A stretch of 64,000 nucleotides of DNA, taken from Rhizobium sp. Root1212. GTDB taxonomy: Bacteria; Pseudomonadota; Alphaproteobacteria; Rhizobiales; Rhizobiaceae. The notes beneath the pieces are model-generated. The model was not told the DNA's origin. It searched no databases and saw only the letters and a list, made by a program, of their open reading frames with translations. Made by a program: the position numbers and the translations under genes. The stretch spans positions 62,001-126,000 of the forward strand of contig NZ_LMDA01000001.1 in NCBI RefSeq assembly GCF_001424985.1. The letters run 5' to 3'. Shown in pieces: positions 26,393 to 35,446 of this stretch; position 1 is the stretch's first letter, and each line of letters begins with the position of its first letter.

Positions 26393-26923
26393 ATGTCGTT
26401 GACGAAACGGTACTTCAGGTCGGATATGAAATTCGCAGGCAAAGTCGTTCTTTCACTCGCTCTTAGCGCCACCGTACTCACCGGCTGCAAGACCACCGAG
26501 GTTCTCGGAACCGGCCAGGTGCTGCATCAGGGATATGTCGTCGACGAAGAGACACTGGCATTGGCGCCGGTCGGCTCCAGCCGCGAGCAGGTGTTGCTCT
26601 CGCTCGGCACGCCGTCTACGACCGCCACCTTCGACAACGAAGTCTTTTATTACATCTCCCAGAAGCGCACCCGTCCCGTTGCCTTCATGAAGCCGAAGCT
26701 CGTCGAGCAGAGCGTGCTTGCAGTCTATTTCGACAAGGACGGCGTGGTTTCGCAGCTGGCGCACTACACGCTGAAGGACGGAAAGGTCTTCGACATGATC
26801 TCCCGCACGACGCCCACCGGCGGCAAGGAAATGACCTTCCTCGGCCAGCTGCTCAGCGGCAACGGCATCGGCAAGAGCATGGCCCGCTCGATCCTCTCGG
26901 ACGGTTCCGACTACGGCAAATAA
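26393..26923 (+). CDS. bamE: Outer membrane assembly lipoprotein BamE (SmpA/OmlA)
   Basis: 176 residues. A hydrophobic signal ends in LTGCK, giving a lipoprotein. The SmpA/OmlA fold follows: VLHQGYVVDEETLALAPVGS, then SREQVLLSLGTPSTTATFDN, where the 'GTPS' turn is the family mark. It is part of the BAM complex that folds beta-barrel proteins. The ATG at 26393 follows GAGGG too closely; an ATG at 26426, giving MKFAGKVVLSLALS, has a better spaced AGG and is an equal candidate. A bidirectional terminator follows at 26944. Confidence 0.9.
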   Translation: MSLTKRYFRSDMKFAGKVVLSLALSATVLTGCKTTEVLGTGQVLHQGYVVDEETLALAPVGSSREQVLLSLGTPSTTATFDNEVFYYISQKRTRPVAFMKPKLVEQSVLAVYFDKDGVVSQLAHYTLKDGKVFDMISRTTPTGGKEMTFLGQLLSGNGIGKSMARSILSDGSDYGK

Positions 26924-26943
26924 TCCGCCGAAAGGCGCGCATG

Positions 26944-26976
26944 AAAAAACCCGCGGATCGCTCCGCGGGTTTTTGT
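26944..26976. terminator. Bidirectional intrinsic terminator after bamE
   Basis: CCCGCGGA (26950-26957) pairs with TCCGCGGG (26962-26969). An A run precedes the stem and a T run follows it, so it can work on both strands, ending bamE on + and possibly hppA transcripts on -. Confidence 0.85.
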
Positions 26977-27015
26977 TTGTCTGAGAGGTGTTCACTGAGC
27001 CCTGCCTCCTTTCTG

Positions 27016-27105
27016 CGTCATCCTCGGCCTTGTGCCGAGCATCTTCCAGCCTGCCCTCATATGCGGAGAGGCTGGAAGATGCTCGGGACAGGCCCGAGCA
27101 TGACG
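27016..27105. repeat. Palindromic intergenic repeat, family 4 (single copy)
   Basis: The left arm from CGTCATCCTCGG and the right arm ending CCGAGCATGACG are near-complementary, with a GCATCTTCCAGCC/GGCTGGAAGATGC core. About 90 bases, between bamE and the end of hppA. No second copy is seen in the window; similar sequences are common in alphaproteobacterial intergenic regions. Confidence 0.75.
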
Positions 27106-27124
27106 GAAGTGGTCTAATGCGGCC

Positions 27125-29260
27125 CTATGCCAGAACCGCAAGCAGCAGCAGCGCCACGATGTTGGTGATCTTGATCGCCGGGTTTACGGCCGGGCCGGCC
27201 GTATCCTTGTAGGGATCGCCGACGGTATCGCCGGTCACCGAAGCCTTATGGGCCTCGGAGCCCTTCATATGCCGCTGGCCGTCCTTGTCGACGAAGCCGT
27301 CTTCAAAGCTCTTCTTGGCATTGTCCCAGGCACCGCCGCCCGAGGTCATCGAGATCGCCACGAACAGGCCGTTGACGATCACGCCGAGCAGCGAAGCGCC
27401 GAGCGCCGCGAAGGCAGAGGCCTTCGAGCCGGAGATCGCCAACACGCCGAAATAGACGACGATCGGCGCCAGCACCGGCAGGAGCGAGGGGATGATCATT
27501 TCGCGGATCGCAGCCTTGGTCAGCATGTCCACCGCACGCCCGTAGTCTGGACGATCGGTGCCGGCCATGATGCCCGGTTTCTCGCGGAATTGGCGGCGCA
27601 CTTCCTCGACGACCGAGCTTGCAGCGCGGCCGACTGCGGTCATGGCGATGCCGCCGAAGAGGTAGGGAATGAGACCGCCGAAGATCAGGCCCGCGACCAC
27701 ATAGGGGTTGGAAAGATCGAACGAGATCGTGCCGATATCGGCAAAATACGGATACTTGTCGCCATTGGCGGCGAAGTAGCGCAGATCGTTCGAATAGGCG
27801 GCGAAGAGCACCAGCGCGCCGAGGCCAGCCGAACCGATGGCATAACCTTTGGTTACGGCCTTGGTGGTGTTGCCGACCGCATCGAGCGCGTCGGTCGATT
27901 TGCGCACGTCCGGCGGCAGGTGCGCCATTTCGGCGATGCCGCCGGCATTGTCGGTGACCGGACCGAAGGCGTCGAGCGCCACGATCATCCCGGCGATGCC
28001 GAGCATGGCGGTGACCGCGATGCCGGTGCCGAACAGACCGCCGAGCTGGTAGGTGGCGATGATGCCGCCGACGATGACGATGGCCGGCAGCGCCGTCGAT
28101 TCCAGTGAAACGGCGAGACCCTGGATGACGTTGGTGCCGTGGCCGCTGACCGAGGCCTGGGCGATCGAGTTGACCGGACGCTTGTTAGTGCCGGTGTAGT
28201 ATTCGGTGATGACGACGATCAGCGCCGTGACGATCAGGCCGAGAATGCCGCAGGCGAACAGGTTGACGCCGGTGATGTCCTTGCCGTCGACCGTGCCGAT
28301 GGAGCCCCAGCCGACGGTGAGCGAGGTTGCCGCCCACAGCCCGACGATCGACAACAGGCCGGTGACGATCAGGCCCTTGTAGAGCGCGCCCATGATCGAG
28401 CCGTTGGCACCGAGCTTGACGAAGAAAGCGCCAACGATCGAGGTGATGATGCAGGTGCCGCAAATCGCCAGCGGATAGACCATGGCGGTGGCAAGGGTCG
28501 CCGTGCCGGCAAAGAAGATCGCCGCCAGAACCATGGTCGCGACGATCGAGACGGCATAGGTCTCGAACAGGTCGGCCGCCATGCCGGCGCAATCGCCGAC
28601 GTTGTCGCCGACGTTGTCGGCGATGGTGGCGGGGTTGCGCGGATCGTCTTCGGGAATGCCGGCTTCTACCTTGCCGACGAGGTCGCCGCCGACGTCGGCG
28701 CCCTTGGTGAAGATGCCGCCGCCGAGACGGGCGAAGATCGAGATGAGCGAAGCGCCGAAGCCAAGCGAGACGAGCGCGTCGATCACTTCGCGCGATCCGG
28801 GCTCATGCCCCATGCCGGCCGTCAGCACCAGATAGTAGATGGAGACGCCGAGCAGCGCGAGGCCGGCCACCAGCATGCCGGTGATGGCGCCGGATTTGAA
28901 GGCGATATCGAGACCGGAAGACAGGCTGACGGATGCGGCCTGGGCGGTGCGCACATTGGCGCGGACCGAGACGTGCATGCCGATGAAGCCGGCAGCGCCC
29001 GAAAGTACGGCGCCGATCAGGAAGCCGATCGCGGCCGTCGCCGAAAGAAGAACCCAGGCGCCGATGAAAACGACGACGCCGACAATGGCGATGGTCTTGT
29101 ATTGCCGTGTAAGATAGGCCTGCGCCCCCTCGCGGATGAAACCCGCGATCTCCTGCATGCGGGCATTGCCCTGGTCGGCGGCAAGCACCGACCGGATCGC
29201 CCAGATGGCATAGACCACCGAAAGCAACCCGCATGCGATTACGCCCAGAAGTATGCTCAT
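27125..29260 (-). CDS. hppA: Membrane-bound proton-translocating pyrophosphatase
   Basis: 711 residues, about sixteen membrane helices. It hydrolyses pyrophosphate and pumps protons. The active-site segment is intact: [20 protein letters not shown] and [18 protein letters not shown], with a second acidic set near the C-terminus ([15 protein letters not shown]). GNTTKA, with Lys in place of the Ala of potassium-dependent enzymes, places it in the potassium-independent H+ group. The ATG at 29260 follows GGAGG; the longer reading to 29464 is unconserved. A 271-base leader separates it from the MFS gene upstream on the same strand. Confidence 0.96.
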   Translation of the reverse strand: MSILLGVIACGLLSVVYAIWAIRSVLAADQGNARMQEIAGFIREGAQAYLTRQYKTIAIVGVVVFIGAWVLLSATAAIGFLIGAVLSGAAGFIGMHVSVRANVRTAQAASVSLSSGLDIAFKSGAITGMLVAGLALLGVSIYYLVLTAGMGHEPGSREVIDALVSLGFGASLISIFARLGGGIFTKGADVGGDLVGKVEAGIPEDDPRNPATIADNVGDNVGDCAGMAADLFETYAVSIVATMVLAAIFFAGTATLATAMVYPLAICGTCIITSIVGAFFVKLGANGSIMGALYKGLIVTGLLSIVGLWAATSLTVGWGSIGTVDGKDITGVNLFACGILGLIVTALIVVITEYYTGTNKRPVNSIAQASVSGHGTNVIQGLAVSLESTALPAIVIVGGIIATYQLGGLFGTGIAVTAMLGIAGMIVALDAFGPVTDNAGGIAEMAHLPPDVRKSTDALDAVGNTTKAVTKGYAIGSAGLGALVLFAAYSNDLRYFAANGDKYPYFADIGTISFDLSNPYVVAGLIFGGLIPYLFGGIAMTAVGRAASSVVEEVRRQFREKPGIMAGTDRPDYGRAVDMLTKAAIREMIIPSLLPVLAPIVVYFGVLAISGSKASAFAALGASLLGVIVNGLFVAISMTSGGGAWDNAKKSFEDGFVDKDGQRHMKGSEAHKASVTGDTVGDPYKDTAGPAVNPAIKITNIVALLLLAVLA

Positions 29261-29531
29261 TCGCTCTTTCCTCCGTTGCGAACCTGCGGGCTCACTCCGG
29301 TCCGCAGGCCTCTTCCTCCGGAGCATCCGTGGCCTTCGCGTGTCACCACCGGAAAGCGGGATACTACGGCAATCGCAGCCTCCCCTTGCCTCCTCAAGCG
29401 TCGAGGGAGATGCGCGGCCAGAGTGCGGGGACGAATCGGTATCGTCAAGCGGCGCGAACGGCAAAAACCTACGTTTTTCGGTATGTTGGCGGTTGCTTAC
29501 ATGCCCTGAACCGCCTCTTTGGAAGGAAAAC

Positions 29532-30767
29532 TTACGTCGAACGGCGGTTTTCGCGGATAAACAGCGCCAAAAGCAGCGAGAGGCACAGGATCGTCAGCGG
29601 CCAGACCGCAGCATTCAGCATGTCCCAGCCATAGGCACTCAGCACCTTGCCCGAGCCGAAGGAGGCAAGCGCCACGGCGGTAAACAGGATGATGTCGTGA
29701 AAGCCCTGCACCTTGTCGGCCTCGTGGGGCCGGTAGCTCGCCGCAACGATCGCCGTCGAGCCGATGAAGCCGAAATTCCAGCCGAGCCCGAGCAGGATCA
29801 GCGCGCCCCAGAAATTCCACAGCGCAATGCCCGCATGGGCAACCAGCGCGCAGGCCATGAGGATCAGCAGCCCACAGGCCACCACCCGCTCCGCTCCGAA
29901 GCGGCTGATGAGCATGCCGGTAAAGAAGCTCGGCACGAACATCGCCAGCACATGCCACTGGATGCCGAGTGTTGCCATATCCTGCGGAAAACCGCAGCCG
30001 ACGACCATGGCGATCGGTGCACCGGTCATCATGAAGGTCATCAGCGCATAGGTGGAGATGCCACAGACCATGCCGGTCAAGAAACGTTGCGTCAGCACGA
30101 TCTCACCCAGCGGCCGCACCGGAAGGCTCGCTGCCGCATGCACCGCCGGCCGCTGGTCCGGCAGCCTGAGCAAAGCGAGAAAGATAATCGCCACGAGGCA
30201 GACCGGCACGACCGCCAGAAAAGCTCCGGCAAAGAACACCGGCGCCAGCATGTCCCGCGTCTGGATCACCAGCTGCGGCCCGAGCACGGCCGAAACCATG
30301 CCGCCCGCCAAGATCCACGAGATCGCCCGCGGCTTGTAGAAAGTGGGCGATGCATCGGCCGCCGCAAACCGCAGCTTTTGCGTAAAGCCGCCCGAAAGCC
30401 CGGTCACGAGGAGACTGAAAGCGAAGAGCCAGAAATCGGCGAGATAAAGCGCGTAAGCCGCCATGATACCGCCGGCAGCGCCCAAAAGCGCTCCGACGAT
30501 GAACGCCGCCTGCCGGCCGAGCAGCCGAGACAGCACCGCCACGAAAATCGCGCCCATGGCGACACCGATATTGAAACCGGTCAGCGGCGCCGTCGCCAGC
30601 GACTTGTCGGCGCCGAGTAGCTGATAGCCCGCCACGCCGCCGACAGAAAAGACGATCGGCCCCATCGTGCCGAGAACGGCCTGGGCGGCCGTCAGAAGAT
30701 AGACGTTGCGGCGCGCGGATATGAGGGCGATCTCGCCGCCCTTTATGTCTCCGCTCACCGCCACCAT
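29532..30767 (-). CDS. MFS transporter
   Basis: 411 residues with about twelve hydrophobic helices and an early loop motif in [12 protein letters not shown], typical of the major facilitator family. The start [20 protein letters not shown] has no signal peptide. The protein resembles small-molecule exporters or uptake permeases of unclear substrate. The ATG at 30767 sits just after the nusB stop (ACCTGACATG), with AGGAC as ribosome site, so it is co-transcribed with ribH-nusB. The next gene on this strand is hppA. Confidence 0.85.
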   Translation of the reverse strand: MVAVSGDIKGGEIALISARRNVYLLTAAQAVLGTMGPIVFSVGGVAGYQLLGADKSLATAPLTGFNIGVAMGAIFVAVLSRLLGRQAAFIVGALLGAAGGIMAAYALYLADFWLFAFSLLVTGLSGGFTQKLRFAAADASPTFYKPRAISWILAGGMVSAVLGPQLVIQTRDMLAPVFFAGAFLAVVPVCLVAIIFLALLRLPDQRPAVHAAASLPVRPLGEIVLTQRFLTGMVCGISTYALMTFMMTGAPIAMVVGCGFPQDMATLGIQWHVLAMFVPSFFTGMLISRFGAERVVACGLLILMACALVAHAGIALWNFWGALILLGLGWNFGFIGSTAIVAASYRPHEADKVQGFHDIILFTAVALASFGSGKVLSAYGWDMLNAAVWPLTILCLSLLLALFIRENRRST

Positions 30768-30768
30768 G

Positions 30769-31254
30769 TCAGGTCCTGACGTCGGTGCGAATCTGGCGTG
30801 CAATCCGGTCGAGCACGGCGTTGACGAGCTTCGGCTCGTCGTCCTCGAAGAAGGCGCGCGCGATCTCGACATATTCGGTGACGATGACCGCCACCGGCAC
30901 GTCCTTGCGCTCCACCAGTTCGAAAGTGCCGGCGCGTAGAATGGCGCGCACGGTGCTGTCGAGCCGCGACAGCGCCCAGTCGTCCTGCAACGCCGCGCCG
31001 ATCAACGGATCGAGCTTGCGCTGGTCGCGCACGACGCCGGAGACGATCGAGCGGAACCACGAGGCGTCGGCCTTCAGATAGGTATCGCCGTCGATCTCCT
31101 GGCCGAGACGATGCGCCTCGTATTCGGCGACGATCTCCAGAACGCCGGTGCCGCCGACATCCATCTGGTAAAGCGCCTGAACGGCCGCAAGGCGCGCAGC
31201 GCCGCGCTGGTTGGCCTGCTTGGGAACGCGCGGTTCGGAGGGAGTGTCAGTCAC
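30769..31254 (-). CDS. nusB: Transcription antitermination factor NusB
   Basis: 161 residues. It binds boxA RNA with NusE (S10) in rRNA antitermination. Recognisable segments are [19 protein letters not shown] near 17-35, the middle [15 protein letters not shown], and the end FVLV-like [36 protein letters not shown]. The ATG at 31254 overlaps the end of ribH by eight bases. The gene pair ribH-nusB is a common arrangement in bacteria. Confidence 0.96.
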   Translation of the reverse strand: MTDTPSEPRVPKQANQRGAARLAAVQALYQMDVGGTGVLEIVAEYEAHRLGQEIDGDTYLKADASWFRSIVSGVVRDQRKLDPLIGAALQDDWALSRLDSTVRAILRAGTFELVERKDVPVAVIVTEYVEIARAFFEDDEPKLVNAVLDRIARQIRTDVRT

Positions 31255-31711
31255 TGTAGCCGCCCAGCTTCTTCTTGAGTTCGATCATGGTGAGGGCCGC
31301 GCGGGCTGCAAAACCGCCCTTGTCGCCTTCGGTCTTGCGGGCGCGGGCCCAGGCCTGGTCGTCGTTCTCGACGGTCAGGATGCCGTTGCCGATCGCAAGG
31401 CTCTCGCTGACGGAGAGGTCCATCAGCGCGCGGGAGGATTCGTTGGCGACGATATCGAAGTGATAGGTTTCGCCGCGGATGACCATGCCGAGCGCGACGA
31501 AGCCGTCGTAATCGGTGCCGCCGTTGTCGGCGCCGTCGAGCGCCATGGCGATGGCGGCGGGGATTTCGAGCGCACCGGGAACGGTGACGAGATCATAGGT
31601 CGCGCCGGCTTCCTTCAGCGCAGACGTCGCGCCGTCGAGCAGCGCATCGGCCATGTCGTCATAGAAGCGCGCTTCCACAATCAGGATATGTGGGTTCGAG
31701 GTATCGGACAT
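31247..31711 (-). CDS. ribH: 6,7-dimethyl-8-ribityllumazine synthase
   Basis: 154 residues. It joins the ribityl-aminouracil and dihydroxybutanone phosphate to make the lumazine precursor of riboflavin. The core contains [37 protein letters not shown] (seen here as [19 protein letters not shown]), and the active-site His in [24 protein letters not shown] also fits. The ATG at 31711 is preceded by GGTGAG. It is separated from ribE by an opposing cupin-GNAT pair and preceded by a terminator-like hairpin (31727-31754). Confidence 0.96.
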   Translation of the reverse strand: MSDTSNPHILIVEARFYDDMADALLDGATSALKEAGATYDLVTVPGALEIPAAIAMALDGADNGGTDYDGFVALGMVIRGETYHFDIVANESSRALMDLSVSESLAIGNGILTVENDDQAWARARKTEGDKGGFAARAALTMIELKKKLGGYSD

Positions 31712-31726
31712 TGTCTCACCTGTCAG

Positions 31727-31754
31727 AAAAAAACGCGGCCGATCCTTATCGGCC
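31727..31754 (-). terminator. Terminator-like hairpin just upstream of ribH
   Basis: On the minus strand GGCCGAT (31754-31748) and ATCGGCC (31743-31737) form a 7-bp stem, and a run of seven T (31733-31727) follows after three bases. The T run ends 15 bases before the ribH ATG. On this strand the next upstream coding gene is ribE, more than 1.2 kb away. Confidence 0.6.
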
Positions 31755-31888
31755 AGGGTGGCCGGTCAAATCACGGCAGGCCCGCAATGGCAAGTGTTTT
31801 TCCATGAAACGCGCCCGCCCGTCATGGCCGACCCGCTTTGCAAACCGCCCTCACCTCTGCAATGGTGCCACAAACAAAGGAGAACACA

Positions 31889-32410
31889 ATGAGCACAACG
31901 ACGAATTTCCCCGTCGTGACCCTCTCGGAGCTGAAGCTCGAACACTGGCGCGAAGGCGACTTCTTCGAATCCACCGATACCGCCTTCGGCGCGCTTCTCG
32001 GCCTCAAGGAACTCGGCATCGGTTATAGCGAGGTGCCGCCCGGAAAATCCGGCTGTCCCTTCCACAACCACCATATCGAAGACGAACTGTTCGTGATCCT
32101 CGAGGGCGAAGGCGAATACCGCTTCGGCCCGGAGCGGCGCCCGATGAAAGCGGGCGACGTGCTCGGTGCCCCGGCCGGCGGACAGGACACCGCCCACCAG
32201 ATCATCAACACCGGCACGGTGCCGCTGAAATATCTCTCCATCTCCACGAAAGCCAAGGCTGAAATCGTCGAATATCCCGATTCCGGCAAGTTCCTCGCCA
32301 AGTCGGTCGCGACGGACAGAAAGGCGGTCTTCAGTTTCATCGGCCGCCAGCCCTCGCCCGTGGATTATTGGGATGGCGAACCGGGGATCGAAACGGCAAA
32401 AACGGAATAA
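31889..32410 (+). CDS. Cupin domain protein
   Basis: 173 residues. A single cupin barrel is seen at about 45-135: the metal motif CPFHNHHIEDELFVILEGEG carries two His and a Glu, and the second motif with DTAHQIINTG gives the last His. The metal and substrate are unknown; small proteins of this kind include sugar or amino-acid-metabolite enzymes and sensors. AGGAG lies at a good distance before the ATG at 31889. The stop lies two bases before the GNAT start, so the two form an operon on the strand opposite to the riboflavin genes. Confidence 0.85.
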   Translation: MSTTTNFPVVTLSELKLEHWREGDFFESTDTAFGALLGLKELGIGYSEVPPGKSGCPFHNHHIEDELFVILEGEGEYRFGPERRPMKAGDVLGAPAGGQDTAHQIINTGTVPLKYLSISTKAKAEIVEYPDSGKFLAKSVATDRKAVFSFIGRQPSPVDYWDGEPGIETAKTE

Positions 32411-32412
32411 TC

Positions 32413-32931
32413 ATGCAGCAAGTCCCAACCATCGAAACCGACCGCCTTCGCCTGCGCCCCTATCGCCGCACGGATTTTGACCACTACGCGGCCTTGTTTG
32501 CCGATCCACAGGTGACCCGTTTCATCGGCGGCGTGCCGTTCTCTCGCGAACAGTCCTGGACGCGGTTCCTGCGACAGGTCGGCATGTGGCATTATTTCGG
32601 CTTCGGGTTTCTGGCACTGCAGGACAAGGAAACGGGCCAGCTCATCGGCGAGGCCGGCTTCCACGACCTGCACCGGGTGATCACGCCTTCGCTCGAAGGC
32701 AAGATGGAAACCGGATGGGCGCTTTCCCCCGCCGCCCATGGCAAGGGGTACGCAACGGAGGCGGTCAGCGCCATGCTGCGCTGGGGAGACCAGTACCACC
32801 CGGCCCTGAAGAAGGCCTGCATCATCGACATCGAAAACGTTGCCTCGATCCGGGTCGCGACCAAGCTTCGTTTCCATGAAGTGCGCCGCACGACCTATCA
32901 CGGCGCCAACGTGATCCTCTTCGAGAGATAA
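32413..32931 (+). CDS. GNAT-family N-acetyltransferase (RimJ/RimL-like)
   Basis: 172 residues. The N-terminal TDRLRLRPYRRTDFDHYAALF and the acetyl-CoA-binding segment WALSPAAHGKGYATEAVSAML (read in pieces: WALSPAAHGKGY, ATEAVSAML), with the R/Q-x-x-G-x-G/A variant AAHGKGY, match the RimJ/RimL group. It transfers an acetyl group to an unknown amine. ATG at 32413 lies two bases after the cupin stop. Convergent with ribE, with a strong hairpin between them. Confidence 0.88.
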   Translation: MQQVPTIETDRLRLRPYRRTDFDHYAALFADPQVTRFIGGVPFSREQSWTRFLRQVGMWHYFGFGFLALQDKETGQLIGEAGFHDLHRVITPSLEGKMETGWALSPAAHGKGYATEAVSAMLRWGDQYHPALKKACIIDIENVASIRVATKLRFHEVRRTTYHGANVILFER

Positions 32932-32936
32932 GATAG

Positions 32937-32966
32937 CTGCGCGAAGCGCCGTGGCGCTTCGCGCAG
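32937..32966. terminator. Hairpin between the convergent GNAT and ribE genes
   Basis: CTGCGCGAAGCGCC (32937-32950) pairs perfectly with GGCGCTTCGCGCAG (32953-32966), a 14-bp stem with a 2-base spacer. There is no long T run on either side, so it may be a weak terminator or RNA-stabilising 3' structure. Confidence 0.55.
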
Positions 32967-32971
32967 ATCAA

Positions 32972-33598
32972 TCAGGCATCGGCAGCCTTCGGTGCCGGAA
33001 ACTCCGCAAGCCGGGCAGCATAACGCGCCATGGTATCGACCTCGAAATTGACGAGATCGCCCGCCTGTCGCTCACCCCAGGTCGTCACTTCCAGCGAATG
33101 GCGGATCAGCAGCACATCGAAGACCGCGCCATCGACGGCATTGACCGTCAGCGACGTGCCATCGAGCGCGACCGAACCCTTCGGCGCCACGAACCGCGCC
33201 AGATGCTCCGGCGCCTTCAGGCGAAAGCGGGTCGCCTCACCCTCCGCCTCGACGGAGAGGATTTCCGCTTTGCCGTCGACATGGCCGGAGACCAGATGCC
33301 CACCCAGTTCGTCGCCGATCTTCAGCGAGCGCTCCAGATTGATCTTCCGCTCCGCCTGCCAGTCGGCAATGGTCGTCAGCCGCAAGGCCTCTTCCCAGGC
33401 CTCGACTTCGAACCAGCGCTCGTTCGAGCCATCCTCCGGCAGCGTCGTCACCGTCAGGCAGACGCCGGAGCAGGCAATCGAGGCACCGATATCGATGCCC
33501 TTGGGGTCATAAACGGTGCCGATCCGCAGTTTCACGCCCTCGTCGAGCGGAGTGACGGACTGGACGGTGCCGATATCAGTGACAATGCCGGTAAACAT
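32972..33598 (-). CDS. ribE: Riboflavin synthase, alpha subunit
   Basis: 208 residues. It joins two lumazine molecules to riboflavin and the pyrimidine by-product. Two similar lumazine-binding halves are visible: MFTGIVTDIGTVQSV starts the first, and the second begins near GDELGGHLVSGHVDGKAEIL. The start overlaps the ribD stop by one base, as TGATG. The gene is often called ribC in Gram-negatives; I use ribE. It is followed by an intergenic hairpin and the convergent GNAT gene. Confidence 0.95.
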   Translation of the reverse strand: MFTGIVTDIGTVQSVTPLDEGVKLRIGTVYDPKGIDIGASIACSGVCLTVTTLPEDGSNERWFEVEAWEEALRLTTIADWQAERKINLERSLKIGDELGGHLVSGHVDGKAEILSVEAEGEATRFRLKAPEHLARFVAPKGSVALDGTSLTVNAVDGAVFDVLLIRHSLEVTTWGERQAGDLVNFEVDTMARYAARLAEFPAPKAADA

Positions 33599-34713
33599 CA
33601 GGAGTTTCTTTCATATTCGTATTCATCGAGGATGTCGTTGCCGAAGGAATGGCTGGCACGATGCAGGAAACCGACCGGCACGAGCTTGCGGTCGATGGGC
33701 GACGCAACGCCACCCTCCCCGACCGTAACCGCACCGGTAAACAGCAGAATGCGATCGACCAGACCTTCATTGAGGAAAAGCTGCGCCGTCTTCGCCCCGC
33801 CTTCGACCAGAAGCGAAGAAATGCCGCGCGTCGCCAGCGCCCCGAGCAGATCGATAAGATCGTCCTGCCGGCAAATGAGGATTTCAACGCCGGCCGCCTC
33901 CAGCTCATCGCGCCGGGCCTGTTCGCTGACGGAGCAGGCATCGCCGTCGCTGACGACGATCACCGGCACCTTGCGGGCGCTTTGTACGAGTTTGGACGTA
34001 ACGGGCAGTTCCAGCCGCCGGTCGAGCACGATACGGATCGGCGAGCGATGCTCCAGCCCCGGCAGCCGCGTCGTCAGTTCAGGATCGTCGGCGACAGCCG
34101 TGCCGATGCCGACGAGAATGGCGTCGGTCACCGAGCGAAGGCGGTGCACTTCCGCGCGGGCTTCCGGACCGGTGATCGCAAGCTGCCCTTTGCCGGTCGC
34201 ACCGATCATGCCATCGGCGGAAACGGCTAGCTTCAGCGTGACGAAGGGCCGCCCCTCACGCCGGGTCATCAGATAGGCTTCCAGCTCCCGCTCGCCCTCG
34301 GGTTCCATCAGCCCGGTTTCGACGGCAATGCCGGCCTCGCGCAGCATGTCGATGCCATGACCGCTCACCCGCTCGTCGGGATCGGTAACGGCGATGACGA
34401 CGCGGGCCACGCCAGCCGCAATGAGCGCGTTGGCGCAGGGCGGCGTCTTGCCGTGATGCGAACAGGGTTCGAGCGTCACATAGGCGGTCGCGCCGCGCGC
34501 CAGCCCGCCGGCATCCGCCAGCGCCTGCGTCTCCGCATGCGGCCGCCCGCCGATAGCGGTCACGCCTCGGCCGACGATGCGCGGTCCATCGCCGTCATCG
34601 CGAACGATCACGCAGCCAACGGAAGGATTGGTGGCAGTCTGACCCAGATGCCGATGGCCGAGAGCCAGGGCTTCGCCCATGAAACGCTCGTCGTTGCGGC
34701 TCCATTCGGTCAT
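33598..34713 (-). CDS. ribD: Bifunctional riboflavin biosynthesis deaminase/reductase RibD
   Basis: 371 residues. The N-terminal cytidine-deaminase-like part (about 5-145) has the zinc motif HAETQALADAGG and PCSHHGKTPPCANAL. The C-terminal reductase part (about 150-370) has FVTLKLAVSADGMIG and the middle with VGIGTAVADDPELTTRL. Together they deaminate then reduce the ribosylaminopyrimidine. ATG at 34713 gives the usual start. nrdR lies 244 bases upstream, with a palindromic repeat between them. ribE follows with a 1-base overlap. Confidence 0.96.
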   Translation of the reverse strand: MTEWSRNDERFMGEALALGHRHLGQTATNPSVGCVIVRDDGDGPRIVGRGVTAIGGRPHAETQALADAGGLARGATAYVTLEPCSHHGKTPPCANALIAAGVARVVIAVTDPDERVSGHGIDMLREAGIAVETGLMEPEGERELEAYLMTRREGRPFVTLKLAVSADGMIGATGKGQLAITGPEARAEVHRLRSVTDAILVGIGTAVADDPELTTRLPGLEHRSPIRIVLDRRLELPVTSKLVQSARKVPVIVVSDGDACSVSEQARRDELEAAGVEILICRQDDLIDLLGALATRGISSLLVEGGAKTAQLFLNEGLVDRILLFTGAVTVGEGGVASPIDRKLVPVGFLHRASHSFGNDILDEYEYERNS

Positions 34714-34813
34714 TTCTGCAAAGCTCCGCTACGGATCGGGGGAACGGGGTGGGAGCAGTCATGTGAGGCTTTCATGCCTCAATTTCAAGATAGTCCGAGC
34801 CAGCCGCCCTACT

Positions 34814-34931
34814 ACCCCCCTCTGCCCTGCGGGCATCTCCCCCTCAAGGGGGGAGATTCGCCGGGGTTAGCCTCTCGCTCCCGATCTCCCCCCTTGAGGG
34901 GGAGATGTCAGCGTAGCTGACAGAGGGGGGT
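34814..34931. repeat. Palindromic intergenic repeat, family 2, copy C
   Basis: About 118 bases with two G/C-rich arms: ATCTCCCCCTCAAGGGG in the first half and CCCTTGAGGGGGAGATGTC in the second. Outer ends are CCCTCTGCCCTGCGGGC and GCTGACAGAGGGGGGTG. A second copy in the opposite orientation lies at 48194-48314. It sits between nrdR and ribD and can form large hairpins in the operon transcript. Confidence 0.85.
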
Positions 34932-34957
34932 GATGCGGCAAACTCCGCAGCCCTCTA

Positions 34958-35431
34958 TCACGCCCCCGGATCGCGCGCGATCTTCGCGCTGATCTCGCTG
35001 ATCACCTTCTCGAAATCCTCCGCATGGGAGAAATCGCGATAGACCGAGGCGTAGCGCACGAAAGCCACGTCATCGAGGCTCTTCAAGGCCTCCAGAACCT
35101 GCAGGCCGATTTCTTCGGAGGAGATTTCCGTCTCACCAGAGCTTTCGAGCCGCCGTACGATGCCGGACACCGCTCGCTCGATGCGGTCGCGATCGACCGG
35201 CCGCTTGCGCAGCGCGATCTCGAACGACCGCATCAGCTTGTCCCGGTCGAAGGGCGCCTTGCGGCCGGTCTTCTTCAACACCATCAGCTCGCGCAGTTGC
35301 ACGCGCTCGAAAGTGGTGAACCGGCCGCCGCAGTCCGGGCAGATGCGCCGCCGCCGGATCGCGGCTCCGTCCTCGGCAGGACGGGAATCCTTGACCTGGC
35401 TATCTTCCGATCCACAATAGGGGCAGCGCAT
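34958..35431 (-). CDS. nrdR: Transcriptional repressor NrdR
   Basis: 157 residues, full length. An N-terminal zinc ribbon carries CPYCG and CPDCGGRF, then the ATP-cone domain (about 49-139) starts [20 protein letters not shown]. NrdR senses ATP/dATP and represses ribonucleotide reductase genes through NrdR boxes. The gene follows glyA by 16 bases and precedes ribD, an order conserved in alphaproteobacteria. The ATG at 35431 gives the exact conserved MRCPYCG start. Confidence 0.97.
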   Translation of the reverse strand: MRCPYCGSEDSQVKDSRPAEDGAAIRRRRICPDCGGRFTTFERVQLRELMVLKKTGRKAPFDRDKLMRSFEIALRKRPVDRDRIERAVSGIVRRLESSGETEISSEEIGLQVLEALKSLDDVAFVRYASVYRDFSHAEDFEKVISEISAKIARDPGA

Positions 35432-35446
35432 CCAGCTTCTCTGATC

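Noticed and set aside
28139-29509. Long + strand reading frame opposite hppA
   Set aside because: Shadow of hppA with very acidic, low-complexity composition.
31712-31888. FMN riboswitch upstream of ribH
   Set aside because: The conserved RFN segments such as GGGGCGGGGUGAAAUUCCC are absent; only a plain terminator-like hairpin is seen.
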